Assembly (NCBI RefSeq): GCF_001553955.1
Contig: NZ_CP014234.1
Span: forward strand, 558,001 to 622,000
Direction: 5' to 3'
DNA: 64,000 bases
Origin: Moraxella osloensis
GTDB lineage: Bacteria; Pseudomonadota; Gammaproteobacteria; Pseudomonadales; Moraxellaceae
The notes under the pieces: generated by a model
Seen by the model: only the letters and a program-made list of their open reading frames with translations
Told to the model about the DNA's origin: nothing
Databases searched by the model: none
Program-made: the position numbers and the translations under genes
In this document: piece after piece, positions 1 to 9,928 of the stretch
How the letters are laid out: every line of letters begins with the position of its first letter
How positions within the stretch are numbered: position 1 is the first letter of the stretch

Positions 1-1
1 T

Positions 2-1024
2 TTGGATTTGGCGAAAGACAGCGAGTTTGAAGAAGTGGCGCACCTACTGATTCATGGTCATTTGCCAAACCGTCATGAGCTAGCGGCGTACAAGAAAAAA
101 CTCAAAACCCTGCGTAACTTGCCCGTCAATGTACTTGCGGTGCTTGAAGCCTTGCCTGCCCACGCCCACCCGATGGATGTGATGCGTACTGGCGTATCGG
201 CACTGGGCTGCACCTTGCCCGAGCGTGAAAGCCAGCCTACCTCAGAAGCCCGTGATATCGCCGACAAGCTTATCGCCTCATTAGGTTCAATGCTACTGTA
301 CTGGTATCACTATAGCCACAATGGCAAAGTCATCAGCCTTGAGAGCGACCAAGACAGCATTGGTGGTCACTTCCTTGAGCTATTACAAGGTGAAGCCCCC
401 AGTGAATCGCATATCAAAGCCATGCACATCTCACTTATCTTATACGCTGAGCATGAGTTCAATGCATCAACCTTCACCAGCCGCGTGATTACGGGGACTG
501 GCTCGGATATGTACTCCGCCATCTCAGGCGCGATTGGTGCGTTAAAAGGTCCAAAACATGGCGGCGCCAATGAAGTGGCATATGACATCCAAAAACGCTA
601 CCGCAATGCCGACGATGCAGAAAAAGACATCCTTGAACGCCTTGAGAAAAAAGAAGTCATCATTGGCTTTGGTCACCCTGTGTATACCGTGAGCGACCCA
701 CGCAACGTGGTCATCAAAGAAGTGGCTCGCAACTTATCCAAAGAAACGGGCGACATGACCCTATTTGACGTGGCAGAACGCCTAGAAACCGTGATGTGGG
801 ACAACAAAAAAATGTTCCCAAATCTCGACTGGTTCTCAGCGGTCAGCTACCACAAAATGGGCGTACCCACTGCCATGTTTACCCCATTATTTGTGATTGC
901 GCGTACCGCAGGTTGGTCAGCGCACGTGCTTGAACAACGTGCCGATGGCAAAATCATCCGTCCTTCTGCCAACTACACAGGCCCTGATGACCAAAAATTT
1001 GTACCGCTGGATGAGCGTCAATAA
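2..1024 (+). CDS. prpC: 2-methylcitrate synthase, 5' end outside the window
   Basis: Condenses propionyl-CoA with oxaloacetate to 2-methylcitrate, the first committed step of the methylcitrate cycle for propionate breakdown in the cytoplasm. The 340 visible residues hold the citrate-synthase core: the histidine loop GPKHGGANE (about residue 183), the second histidine motif GFGHPVYT (about 223) and the arginine-rich end with [19 protein letters not shown]. The frame is open to the window edge, so the in-frame TTG at position 2 is not a real start; about 45 residues are probably missing compared with the usual 375-390. The neighbouring acnD, which acts on the product, decides for PrpC rather than the citrate synthase GltA. 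Confidence 0.93.
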   Translation: MDLAKDSEFEEVAHLLIHGHLPNRHELAAYKKKLKTLRNLPVNVLAVLEALPAHAHPMDVMRTGVSALGCTLPERESQPTSEARDIADKLIASLGSMLLYWYHYSHNGKVISLESDQDSIGGHFLELLQGEAPSESHIKAMHISLILYAEHEFNASTFTSRVITGTGSDMYSAISGAIGALKGPKHGGANEVAYDIQKRYRNADDAEKDILERLEKKEVIIGFGHPVYTVSDPRNVVIKEVARNLSKETGDMTLFDVAERLETVMWDNKKMFPNLDWFSAVSYHKMGVPTAMFTPLFVIARTAGWSAHVLEQRADGKIIRPSANYTGPDDQKFVPLDERQ

Positions 1025-1044
1025 TTAGCATTTTAATCGTATAT

Positions 1045-1090
1045 AAAGCCTTTCAGGTCATCCTACCCATTGATTTGAAGGGCTTTTTTT
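1045..1090 (+). terminator. Intrinsic terminator or attenuator between prpC and acnD
   Basis: A 16-bp arm at 1045-1060 (AAAGCCTTTCAGGTCA) pairs with 1071-1086 (TGATTTGAAGGGCTTT), with three G-T wobbles and a 10-nt loop. Seven T's follow. It lies in the 98-bp gap between two genes of one pathway, so it probably lowers acnD expression relative to prpC, or else acnD has its own promoter. Confidence 0.75.
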
Positions 1091-1122
1091 CTAATAGATT
1101 ATTAATTTTAAGGTTAAACCAA

Positions 1123-3729
1123 ATGACAAGCCAATACCGCAAGCCCTTGCCCAATTCTGATTTGGAATACTTTGACACTCGCCAAGCGGTGAATGATATC
1201 ACCCCAGACGCGTATGACAAACTCCCCTACACCTCGCGTATTTTAGCCGAGCAACTGGTGCGTAAAGTCACTGATTCAACTGAACTGACCAATGCGCTCA
1301 AACAGCTCATCAACCGTGAGCGTACGTTAGACTTTCCTTGGTACCCTGCGCGTGTGGTATGTCACGACATCTTGGGTCAAACTGCCCTTGTGGACTTGGC
1401 AGGCTTGCGTGATGCTATCGCTGAGCAAGGCGGCGACCCAAGCAAGGTCAACCCTGTGGTACAAACCCAGCTGATTGTTGACCACTCGCTTGCTGTGGAA
1501 TGTGGTGGTTATGACCCAGATGCATTTGAAAAAAACCGCGCCATCGAAGACCGCCGCAACGAAGACCGTTTTCACTTTATCAACTGGACAAAGACTGCCT
1601 TTGAAAACGTGGATGTAATTCCAGCAGGCAACGGCATCATGCACCAAATCAACCTGGAAAAAATGTCACCTGTTATCCAAGTACAAAATGGTATCGCGTT
1701 CCCAGATACTTGCGTGGGCACAGACAGCCACACCCCACACGTGGATGCGCTGGGGGTGATTTCGGTGGGCGTTGGTGGACTGGAAGCAGAAACCGTGATG
1801 CTTGGTCACCCATCGATGATGCGCCTGCCTGATATCGTGGGCGTACACCTCAAAGGCAAACGCCAAGCAGGCATCACCGCCACTGATATCGTACTGGCAT
1901 TGACTGAGTTTTTGCGTAAAGAGCGCGTGGTTGGTGCGTATGTGGAATTCTTCGGTGAAGGTGCAGACAGCCTATCCATCGGTGACCGCGCCACCATCGC
2001 CAACATGACCCCAGAATATGGCGCAACCGCAGGGCTATTTTATATTGATGGGCAAACCATCGACTATCTACGCCTCACAGGTCGTGAAGACAAACAAGTC
2101 GAACTGGTAGAAAATTATGCCAAAACCGCAGGGCTTTGGTCATCTGACCTCGTCAATGCCGACTATGAGCGTGTGCTTGAGTTTGATTTGTCACTCGTCA
2201 CCCGTAACATGGCAGGTCCTTCAAATCCTCATGCGCGCGTATCGACTTCTGAGCTCTCTGCCAAAGGCATTGCCCATGCCGAAGGTGAAGCGGTGCCTGA
2301 ATCGGAGAATGGTTTAATGCCTGATGGTGCGGTGATTATCGCCGCTATTACCTCGTGTACCAACACCTCAAACCCTCGTAACGTGGTGGCAGCGGCATTA
2401 CTTGCCAAAAAAGCCAACGAACTTGGCTTGACCCGTAAACCTTGGGTCAAATCATCCTTTGCCCCTGGCTCAAAAGTGGCTGAACTGTATTTGCAAGATG
2501 CTAACCTATTGCCAGAACTGGAAAAACTCGGCTTTGGTATCGTGGCATTTGCCTGTACCACTTGTAACGGCATGTCGGGTGCGTTAGATCCAGCGATTCA
2601 GCAAGAAATCATCGACCGTGACCTGTATGCCACTGCAGTGCTATCAGGCAACCGTAACTTTGATGGACGTATCCACCCGTATGCCAAACAAGCCTTCTTA
2701 GCAAGCCCGCCGCTGGTGGTGGCTTATGCGATTGCAGGGACGATTCGTTTTGATATCGAAAAAGACGTGCTTGGCGTGGTCAATGGTAAAGAGATTCGCC
2801 TGATTGATATTTGGCCATCGGATGAAGAGATTGACGCGATTGTGGCAAAACACGTCAAACCTGAGCAATTCCGTCAAATCTATATCCCGATGTTCAACCT
2901 TGACCGCAGCGAAAAAGCCGACAGCCCACTGTATAACTGGCGCCCACAGTCAACCTATATCCGCCGTCCACCCTACTGGGAAGGCGCGCTAGCGGGCGAA
3001 CGCACCCTCAAAGGTATGCGTCCACTCGCCATCTTGCCTGACAATATCACCACCGACCACTTGTCACCGTCCAATGCGATTTTGGCAAGCTCGGCAGCAG
3101 GCGAATACTTGGCAAAAATGGGCTTACCCGAAGAAGACTTTAACAGCTATGCCACCCACCGCGGCGACCATTTAACCGCGCAACGTGCGACCTTTGCCAA
3201 TCCAAAACTGTTTAATGAAATGGTCAAAAATGACGATGGCAGTACCAAACAAGGCTCACTGGCTCGCGTTGAGCCTGAAGGTCAAGTGATGCGGATGTGG
3301 GAAGCGATTGAGACCTACATGAACCGTAAGCAACCACTCATCATCATCGCCGGGGCGGATTATGGTCAAGGCTCTAGCCGTGACTGGGCTGCCAAAGGCG
3401 TGCGTCTGGCTGGGGTGGAAGCGATTGTGGCGGAAGGTTTTGAGCGGATTCACCGTACCAATCTTATCGGTATGGGTGTGCTGCCGCTTGAATTTAAAGC
3501 TGGGACGACGCGTATCACGCTAGGTCTTGATGGTACTGAAACTTACGATGTGATTGGTGACATCTCGCCACGTTGTGATTTGACGCTGGTGATTAATAAA
3601 GAAGGCTCACAGCCGCTTGAAGTGCCTGTGACCTGCCGTCTTGATACCCAAGCGGAAGTGGATACTTATAAAGCGGGTGGCGTGTTGCAAAAATTCGCTC
3701 AAGACTTCCTGAAGGGTGAAGTGGCGTAA
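1123..3729 (+). CDS. acnD: Fe/S-dependent 2-methylisocitrate dehydratase AcnD
   Basis: Aconitase-superfamily enzyme of the methylcitrate cycle that dehydrates 2-methylcitrate toward methylaconitate; in known systems it works with the isomerase PrpF. Length 868 residues, normal for AcnD. Cysteine ligands of the 4Fe-4S cluster are visible in ITSCTNTSNP (about residue 410) and ACTTCNGMSG (about 480); the C-terminal swivel domain carries GADYGQGSSRDWAAKG (about 745). I chose ATG 1123 because TAAGG (1109-1113) sits 9 nt upstream; an in-frame TTG at 1075 lies inside the terminator hairpin and would add 16 unlikely residues. It is directly downstream of prpC. No prpF follows; the next sequence is a terminator split by an insertion sequence. 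Confidence 0.95.
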   Translation: MTSQYRKPLPNSDLEYFDTRQAVNDITPDAYDKLPYTSRILAEQLVRKVTDSTELTNALKQLINRERTLDFPWYPARVVCHDILGQTALVDLAGLRDAIAEQGGDPSKVNPVVQTQLIVDHSLAVECGGYDPDAFEKNRAIEDRRNEDRFHFINWTKTAFENVDVIPAGNGIMHQINLEKMSPVIQVQNGIAFPDTCVGTDSHTPHVDALGVISVGVGGLEAETVMLGHPSMMRLPDIVGVHLKGKRQAGITATDIVLALTEFLRKERVVGAYVEFFGEGADSLSIGDRATIANMTPEYGATAGLFYIDGQTIDYLRLTGREDKQVELVENYAKTAGLWSSDLVNADYERVLEFDLSLVTRNMAGPSNPHARVSTSELSAKGIAHAEGEAVPESENGLMPDGAVIIAAITSCTNTSNPRNVVAAALLAKKANELGLTRKPWVKSSFAPGSKVAELYLQDANLLPELEKLGFGIVAFACTTCNGMSGALDPAIQQEIIDRDLYATAVLSGNRNFDGRIHPYAKQAFLASPPLVVAYAIAGTIRFDIEKDVLGVVNGKEIRLIDIWPSDEEIDAIVAKHVKPEQFRQIYIPMFNLDRSEKADSPLYNWRPQSTYIRRPPYWEGALAGERTLKGMRPLAILPDNITTDHLSPSNAILASSAAGEYLAKMGLPEEDFNSYATHRGDHLTAQRATFANPKLFNEMVKNDDGSTKQGSLARVEPEGQVMRMWEAIETYMNRKQPLIIIAGADYGQGSSRDWAAKGVRLAGVEAIVAEGFERIHRTNLIGMGVLPLEFKAGTTRITLGLDGTETYDVIGDISPRCDLTLVINKEGSQPLEVPVTCRLDTQAEVDTYKAGGVLQKFAQDFLKGEVA

Positions 3730-3800
3730 TTATTTTTTTAAATCAAAAAAGCCGAGTAATATAATAATACCAACCCCATAAAATATAGTATTATAGCTAT

Positions 3801-4292
3801 ATGAAAGAATCAAACCCAAAACACAGCCTAGATGATTATGACTTTGGCGAACTGGCCAAAACTGAAAGTAACGCCAGAGCCAGAACACGCCTTTACATCC
3901 TTCACCAATATCGCATTGGCAAACACAGCTTTGAGATTGCAGAAAACCTCAACATCAACATTGAAACCGCACGACGTACTCGTAGACGCTACCAAGCATC
4001 AGGGCTTGATAGCCTCTATGACAAACCAAGAAGCGGCAGAAACAGCAAATTGGCTCCCGAGTACATAGAAAGCTTTAAACAACTGATTGTTGACAGCCAA
4101 GCAAAACGGGGCGGCGGCAGACTGACAGGACAAGACATCCAAAAGCTTGCTTACGATCATTACCAAGCAAGCTATAGCGTCAATGGCATTTATGAACTAC
4201 TGGCTCGAATTGGTATGAGTTGGATAAGCGCCAGAAGTAAGCACCCGCAGGCTGACATTAACGCCCAAGAAGCCTTTAAAAAAACTTTATAG
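3801..4292 (+). CDS. IS630-family transposase, N-terminal frame (orfA)
   Basis: 163 residues with the helix-turn-helix DNA-binding region of IS630 transposases: RIGKHSFEIAENLNINIETA (about residues 39-58), the linker YDKPRSGR, and a second DNA-binding subdomain with RGGGRLTGQDIQKL and YSVNGIYELLARIGMSW. ATG 3801 is 31 bp inside the left end. The frame stops at TAG 4290-4292 just after a seven-A run (4278-4284). Moving to the -1 frame inside that run continues directly into the catalytic half and gives a product of about 347 residues, a normal IS630 length. Confidence 0.85.
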   Translation: MKESNPKHSLDDYDFGELAKTESNARARTRLYILHQYRIGKHSFEIAENLNINIETARRTRRRYQASGLDSLYDKPRSGRNSKLAPEYIESFKQLIVDSQAKRGGGRLTGQDIQKLAYDHYQASYSVNGIYELLARIGMSWISARSKHPQADINAQEAFKKTL

Positions 4293-4843
4293 AGCAGGTA
4301 ACTGCCATACTGCCCGAAGATACTAAACTAAGCGATGTTGACATCTGGTTTCAAGATGAAACCCGCATTGGTCAGCAAGGTTCAATCACCCGAATATGGC
4401 ATTACCGTGGTAAAAGACCGCGTGTAGTCCGTCAACAGCAGTTTATCTCGACTTACCTTTATGGGGCAGTGTGTCCTACGACAGGACAATGTATAGGGCT
4501 CGTTATGCCTTATGCCAATGGTGAGTGTATGAAGCGACATTTACAAGCAATTAGCCAAGCTGTGCCCAAAGGTCGCCATGCGGTTGTGGTCATGGATGGG
4601 GCAGTATGGCATAAAGAGCGCTATAATTTACCAAACCTGACTATCTTGAAACTGCCACCTTATTCGCCCGAGTTAAACCCGATTGAACAGGTTTGGCAGT
4701 ATATTAAGCAACACTGGCTATCAAATCGTTGTTTTGATAGTTATGAAGCTATTGTAGATGCCGCCTGTCAGGCTTGGTGTAATTTTGCTAAACAGGTGGC
4801 TACGGTTAAGTCGCTCACTGCTCGTCATTGGGCAGTGCTTTAA
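4283..4843 (+). CDS. IS630-family transposase, catalytic frame (orfB)
   Basis: Catalytic DDE domain, read in the -1 frame after the A7 run. The three acidic residues are visible in WFQDETRIG (first Asp), VVVMDGAVWHK (second Asp) and PYSPELNPIEQVW (Glu), so the active site looks intact. A TAA at 4277-4279 in this frame means the frame change must occur at 4280-4284. The internal ATG 4469 is too late to include the first Asp and is probably not used. It ends 13 bp before the right end of the element. Confidence 0.85.
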   Translation, partial: NFIEQVTAILPEDTKLSDVDIWFQDETRIGQQGSITRIWHYRGKRPRVVRQQQFISTYLYGAVCPTTGQCIGLVMPYANGECMKRHLQAISQAVPKGRHAVVVMDGAVWHKERYNLPNLTILKLPPYSPELNPIEQVWQYIKQHWLSNRCFDSYEAIVDAACQAWCNFAKQVATVKSLTARHWAVL

Positions 4844-4889
4844 TTATTGGGTTTGGTATAATTGCTCGGCTTTTAACTATTGATTAAGT

Positions 4890-6467
4890 TTATGCAATTT
4901 TACTTATAGCAAATTTTAAGATTAAATCAGAACGCTTTTCTATGAAATTTTCAAAATCATCAGATAAGAAAGAACTTTCTTCAATAAAACTTGACTCAAA
5001 AATTTCACCACTATCCTTAGGCATTAGCGCTCTATACTCAGAAGGCTTTTTATCGCTAATTTGTTTATTATCACTACGTGAAAGAAAACAAAAATTTGCT
5101 AAGCAGTTTATTTCTTTATCGTTTTTATTCAATTTTTTTAGATAGTTTTTTGGATAAATATGATGAAATTCTTTTCTATTATAATCTTTTAACACTTTCT
5201 CAAGTGTTATTGTACTGCCTGTTATAAAACTTAAAGGATTTACTGCAGCTAAGAGCAATATTAAAGTCTTTGTGTTTACCGTTCCCATGGTGAATTTATT
5301 TTCTTTAAAAAATTCTTTCGTTAAAGTTACGTTGATATTTGATAAATTATTTGGTTCATTGTTTTTGAGTTTAGTAATTTCAGTTATATCTTCAAAAAGT
5401 TTAGCATTTGTACCCGCACTGTATCTATTACTAAATGCTGTTTTCCAAAACCAATTGAGTAAAACTTCCCTTTGAGTACTATTATAATTAAAATGTTTAT
5501 TACCTTTATTTGAAAAGAAAACTGATAAAGGAATTAATTGATGCTCATAAGGTAAGTACTTAATGTTTGCTACTTTTAATTCGTTTTTTATAAAATCTAT
5601 TGCTCCCTCAATACCATTTATAATCTCATCAAATCTATCTCTAACTTCATTCCCATTCATCTCAATTAGACTTTCTGAAGTTGGCTTCCCCGTCAAGACA
5701 GCAGAACCAATTTTAAGTATTAAGTCTACATTTTCACCTAAACTACCGAACCCAAAAGGTTCAAGCGTTTCTTTTAATTCTTCAAATTTGTCTTGTAAAT
5801 CGAAATTTTCACTCCAAGTCCAGGCTGTTAACAATTGTAAAGTATCAAGTGGAACACCTTGTCTATTAATTCTTTCAAAAACAATTGCAACTTTTGATTT
5901 ATCATCCGTGGCTAAAGTTTGATAGGGAATTTTCGCCTCTTTGAAAATTTCTTGTAACTTATCAACTTTTTGGATTAAAGTTTTATTTCTTATTTTTTCA
6001 GTTTCTAATCTATATTCAATTGAATCAAACAGACAATTCAACGGGAAATACCTATCGTGTTCACTTTCAGAACTATCTAAAAATACAAACTGACTATCTT
6101 GAGAACCTTCATTCGCTGATAGGTCGAAATAAATTTTAAAAGGATTTTCTTCGCCATCCGAAGGCATAAGGTTATTTTGGAAAACACCAAATATTGAAGT
6201 AATTCTTTGCTGACCATCTAGAATGTAATCAATTGGATATTCTTCATCTCTTTCAAATAATTGAAAAGGTCCAAATTTTTTTTCAGAGATTAATTTCTCT
6301 TTTGTGCGCCACAATTGAATATTACCAAATGGATATCCTTTGTAAATACTATCCATTAGAAATGCCACTGCTTCAGCATCCCACACAAAACCTCTTTGAA
6401 AAGCTGGTATTCTTAAATTTCCTTTATCTATTTGTGTTAAAATATCTCTTATTGAAAAATCAGTCAT
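4890..6467 (-). CDS. DUF262 (GmrSD-type) protein with HNH-like C-terminus
   Basis: 525 residues. The N-terminal half is a DUF262/ParB-like domain: IPAFQRGFVWD (about residue 18) and the hallmark DGQQRITSIFG (about 84), which in GmrSD and BrxU-type enzymes bind or hydrolyse a nucleotide. The C-terminal part has an HNH/DUF1524-like signature, EFHHIYPKNYLKKL with a downstream NCLANFCFLSRSDN (about residues 435-465). Proteins with this pair of domains are often DNA-modification-dependent nucleases or other anti-phage proteins; that role is inferred here. ATG 6467 has AAGGA 8 nt upstream. The gene is far more AT-rich than its neighbours and lies between an IS and serS, which suggests horizontal acquisition. 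It stands alone, with no methylase or second subunit beside it. Confidence 0.8.
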   Translation of the reverse strand: MTDFSIRDILTQIDKGNLRIPAFQRGFVWDAEAVAFLMDSIYKGYPFGNIQLWRTKEKLISEKKFGPFQLFERDEEYPIDYILDGQQRITSIFGVFQNNLMPSDGEENPFKIYFDLSANEGSQDSQFVFLDSSESEHDRYFPLNCLFDSIEYRLETEKIRNKTLIQKVDKLQEIFKEAKIPYQTLATDDKSKVAIVFERINRQGVPLDTLQLLTAWTWSENFDLQDKFEELKETLEPFGFGSLGENVDLILKIGSAVLTGKPTSESLIEMNGNEVRDRFDEIINGIEGAIDFIKNELKVANIKYLPYEHQLIPLSVFFSNKGNKHFNYNSTQREVLLNWFWKTAFSNRYSAGTNAKLFEDITEITKLKNNEPNNLSNINVTLTKEFFKENKFTMGTVNTKTLILLLAAVNPLSFITGSTITLEKVLKDYNRKEFHHIYPKNYLKKLNKNDKEINCLANFCFLSRSDNKQISDKKPSEYRALMPKDSGEIFESSFIEESSFLSDDFENFIEKRSDLILKFAISKIA

Positions 6468-6781
6468 AAATTATCCTTATTCTTACAAAGCAATTACGTT
6501 AGTTTCACTACCAAAAAAAATCATCTTATAATATTAAACCTAGTAGTATAAACTAGCAAAGAGTCCTCTACTAAAACTGTAATTTAAAATTATTCAATTA
6601 CTTAGATGATAACCAACATCACTTTCGATTTTTTGTAGTTTATTAATTTTAATATGCTAAAAATTTAATAACTTTATAACTAAAAGTTATTAGCCTAGTA
6701 TCTATAGCGCTTTGGAAAAAAGAGTTGAGAGTCGGATAATAACAGCCAGTCAATCAACTGGCTATTTTTTCACTGTTACCA
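6468..6781. other. AT-rich intergenic region between the DUF262 gene and serS
   Basis: 314 bp without a convincing gene. The part next to the DUF262 gene is very AT-rich and must hold its promoter; I cannot point to a clear -35/-10 pair. The last 40 bp hold the hairpin listed at 6744-6770. The composition returns to the chromosomal average at about 6700, which is probably the right edge of the acquired segment. Confidence 0.5.
6744..6770. terminator. Hairpin behind serS
   Basis: AGCCAGT (6744-6750) and ACTGGCT (6757-6763) form a perfect 7-bp stem with a 6-nt loop. Six T's follow on the plus strand. serS is on the minus strand and runs into this hairpin, where the following U-tract is weak, so termination of serS here is plausible but not certain. 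Confidence 0.55.
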
Positions 6782-8080
<1,299 letters not shown>

Positions 8081-8340
8081 TTAAAGCAGCAAAATGGCTG
8101 TTGATATCAGCGTGTATGATACCAAGATTGCAGGGATTTTTCACGGTAGCGACTAGAAATACACAGCAAATTGACGATTTATCGGTATGCGCTTGTCGGC
8201 GTTCGCCCCTCGCTGCATTGGCGGTAAAACAAAAATTTATCAAAAAGTGCGTTGTTAGGTTTATTTTTGGGTCAAGGTTGGGTAAGATAAGCCTTCTTTT
8301 ATCGTTTTGTAACTATCGTTTGATAGCGAGTGAATTGTTT

Positions 8341-9027
8341 ATGGCGCTGTACCCTTACACCCTACAACCTGTGGATTTGAATCTGACTGAGGACGAGTTT
8401 CGTCAAGCACAGCTACAGCTGTTTGATGCCAACAACCAAACTTTGACCAAAATCACCCCAAAAACTTGGGCAATTTTGGCAGTCATCGTGGTGCTAGCGA
8501 TTTTAGGTCTGATTTTTGTGCACGGTTATTCCACCATTATTTTTTGGTTGATGCTCGTGGGTGTGGTGATTTATTTGCTGGCACGTACCTACGGTCTTAA
8601 ATGGTATGTCAAACGAGAATTTGAAAAACAAATGGCAAGCCAAAGCATGCCCCCAGAGATGCAGCAAATCAAGCTTGGCGTACAGCAGCACGGGGTAGTG
8701 ATGTCCATGCCTGCACCCAACATGCCCGCCATGCCACGCGGCTACAATCAGCCTTTGGTGCGTAGTAGCGGTATGCAGCAAGCGGTTATCAAATGGGACA
8801 ATGTCACCAACTGGCAAGAAACGCCTGATTATATCTTTATGATGTTTGATGTTAAAAATCCAAAAACAGGTGAAAGCCAACAAGGCAGCCAAATCGTACC
8901 CAAACGCCTTGCCCACCAAAAATTCCCGATTGATACCTTACGTCATCATTTACAGCAAAACATCGGACAACCAGGTTTTGATTTAACCGACAAACCGACT
9001 GATAAATATTTCCCAGAAAACAATTAA
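8341..9027 (+). CDS. Membrane protein with YcxB-like features, unknown function
   Basis: 228 residues. The N-terminal 50 are soluble, followed by two closely spaced membrane segments (about residues 45-65 and 68-82, AILAVIVVLAILGLIFV and IIFWLMLVGVVIYLLA). A cytoplasmic domain then contains VIKWDNVTNWQETPDYIFMM and ends in a charged tail. That layout and the W-x-x-hydrophobic stretch resemble YcxB-like proteins, but I could not confirm the family. The frame is open back to 8101; I chose ATG 8341 because MALYPYTLQP begins a plausible soluble start, while the upstream residues look like translated intergenic DNA. No strong ribosome binding site is visible. Confidence 0.65.
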   Translation: MALYPYTLQPVDLNLTEDEFRQAQLQLFDANNQTLTKITPKTWAILAVIVVLAILGLIFVHGYSTIIFWLMLVGVVIYLLARTYGLKWYVKREFEKQMASQSMPPEMQQIKLGVQQHGVVMSMPAPNMPAMPRGYNQPLVRSSGMQQAVIKWDNVTNWQETPDYIFMMFDVKNPKTGESQQGSQIVPKRLAHQKFPIDTLRHHLQQNIGQPGFDLTDKPTDKYFPENN

Positions 9028-9170
9028 GATTAAGACAACGACTAATTATCGATGACCACAAAAACTGCAGCCAAGAAACTGCAGTTTTTTTTATGGCAGC
9101 AAGCAAAATTATTTACCAAATTTGCACACAGCTGCGGTAAATGTTTGATATTATTTTTAGGGTAATACCG

Positions 9171-9198
9171 TACATTTTAATTGATAAAATTAAATGTA
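9171..9198. promoter_or_regulatory. Imperfect palindrome upstream of dps
   Basis: TACATTTTAATT and AATTAAATGTA form an inverted repeat, with one bulged base, about 90 bp before the dps start. Its size and position fit a regulator-binding site, but the regulator cannot be named from sequence. Confidence 0.35.
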
Positions 9199-9289
9199 CT
9201 GATAAAAACGATTAATTTTAATAACAGATTGTTTAGGCTTACAATTAAGTCCTAAACAAATAAAAATCATCATTTTAGGAGATAACAAC

Positions 9290-9883
9290 ATGGCAAAACA
9301 AGCCACTACAAAGCAATCAGCAACCAAACAAGACTCAGAACAATTAGACAATACCGATAAATCAGGTGAAAAAGTGACTACCCCGAAATCTACCGCTTCT
9401 AAATCTGCCTCAAGTAAAACAGGCGATATCAGCTTAGCCGCTGCAGACATGAGTGCCATTGTTGAGCAATTAAATACCTTATTAGCCAATTATCATATAT
9501 TCTATACTAATGTGCGTGGCTATCACTGGAACGTGCGTGGCTCAGATTTCTTTACCCTCCATGTGAAGTTTGAAGAGTTATATACTGCGCTGCAAATCCA
9601 GATTGATGAAATTGCTGAACGTATTTTGACCTTACAAGGCACACCACTACATGCTTATAGCGATTTCTTAAAAATCTCAAGCATCAAAGAAGATAAAAAC
9701 GTCTCTGACGGCGTGGCGTGTGTGAAAGGTATTTTAACGGGTCTGACTATGACCATCGCTAAAGAACGTGAAATCATTGACCTAGCGGACGAAGATGACG
9801 ATCAAGGTACTGCCGACCAATTGACTGCCTATGTGCAAGAACAAGAAAAATTGGTGTGGATGTACAATGCCTATCTTGGCTAA
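9290..9883 (+). CDS. dps: Dps-family DNA-protecting ferritin-like protein
   Basis: Dps dodecamers oxidise and store iron, remove peroxide and coat DNA under starvation or oxidative stress. 197 residues. Residues 1-50 are a Lys/Ser/Thr-rich extension (tails of this kind bind DNA in several Dps proteins). The ferritin-like domain starts near residue 60, with the ferroxidase signature YHWNVRGSDFFTLHVKFEEL (about 82-101) followed by DEIAERI. ATG 9290 has AGGAGA (9277-9282) 7 nt upstream. A terminator follows directly, so it is monocistronic. Confidence 0.93.
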   Translation: MAKQATTKQSATKQDSEQLDNTDKSGEKVTTPKSTASKSASSKTGDISLAAADMSAIVEQLNTLLANYHIFYTNVRGYHWNVRGSDFFTLHVKFEELYTALQIQIDEIAERILTLQGTPLHAYSDFLKISSIKEDKNVSDGVACVKGILTGLTMTIAKEREIIDLADEDDDQGTADQLTAYVQEQEKLVWMYNAYLG

Positions 9884-9897
9884 TCGTCCTATCAGAT

Positions 9898-9928
9898 AAA
9901 AAAGACGGCTTTGATAGTCGTCTTTTTT
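9898..9928 (+). terminator. Intrinsic terminator of dps
   Basis: AAAAAAGACG (9898-9907) pairs with CGTCTTTTTT (9919-9928) around an 11-nt loop, 14 bp after the dps stop codon. Confidence 0.85.

Larger units (their letters stand above)
3770..4856 (+). mobile_element. IS630-family insertion sequence
   Basis: A 1087-bp element bounded by TA dinucleotides at 3768-3769 and 4857-4858, matching the TA target duplication typical of IS630/Tc1-type elements. Its ends are imperfect inverted repeats: CCAACCCCATAA on the left, and CCAAACCCAATAA as the reverse complement on the right. It encodes one transposase spread over two frames. The exact ends are uncertain by a few bases because the flanks are TA-rich. 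Confidence 0.85.
3745..4873 (+). terminator. acnD terminator split in two by the insertion sequence
   Basis: The left half, AAAAAAGCCGAGTAAT (3745-3760), and the right half, ATTGCTCGGCTTTT (4860-4873), are the two arms of one intrinsic terminator. If the IS and one TA copy are removed, they form a roughly 10-bp stem (GCCGAGTAAT/ATTGCTCGGC, one G-T pair) with flanking A and T tracts and an AT-rich loop. The element inserted in that loop. The arms are now about 1.1 kb apart and can no longer form a normal terminator hairpin. Confidence 0.75.
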
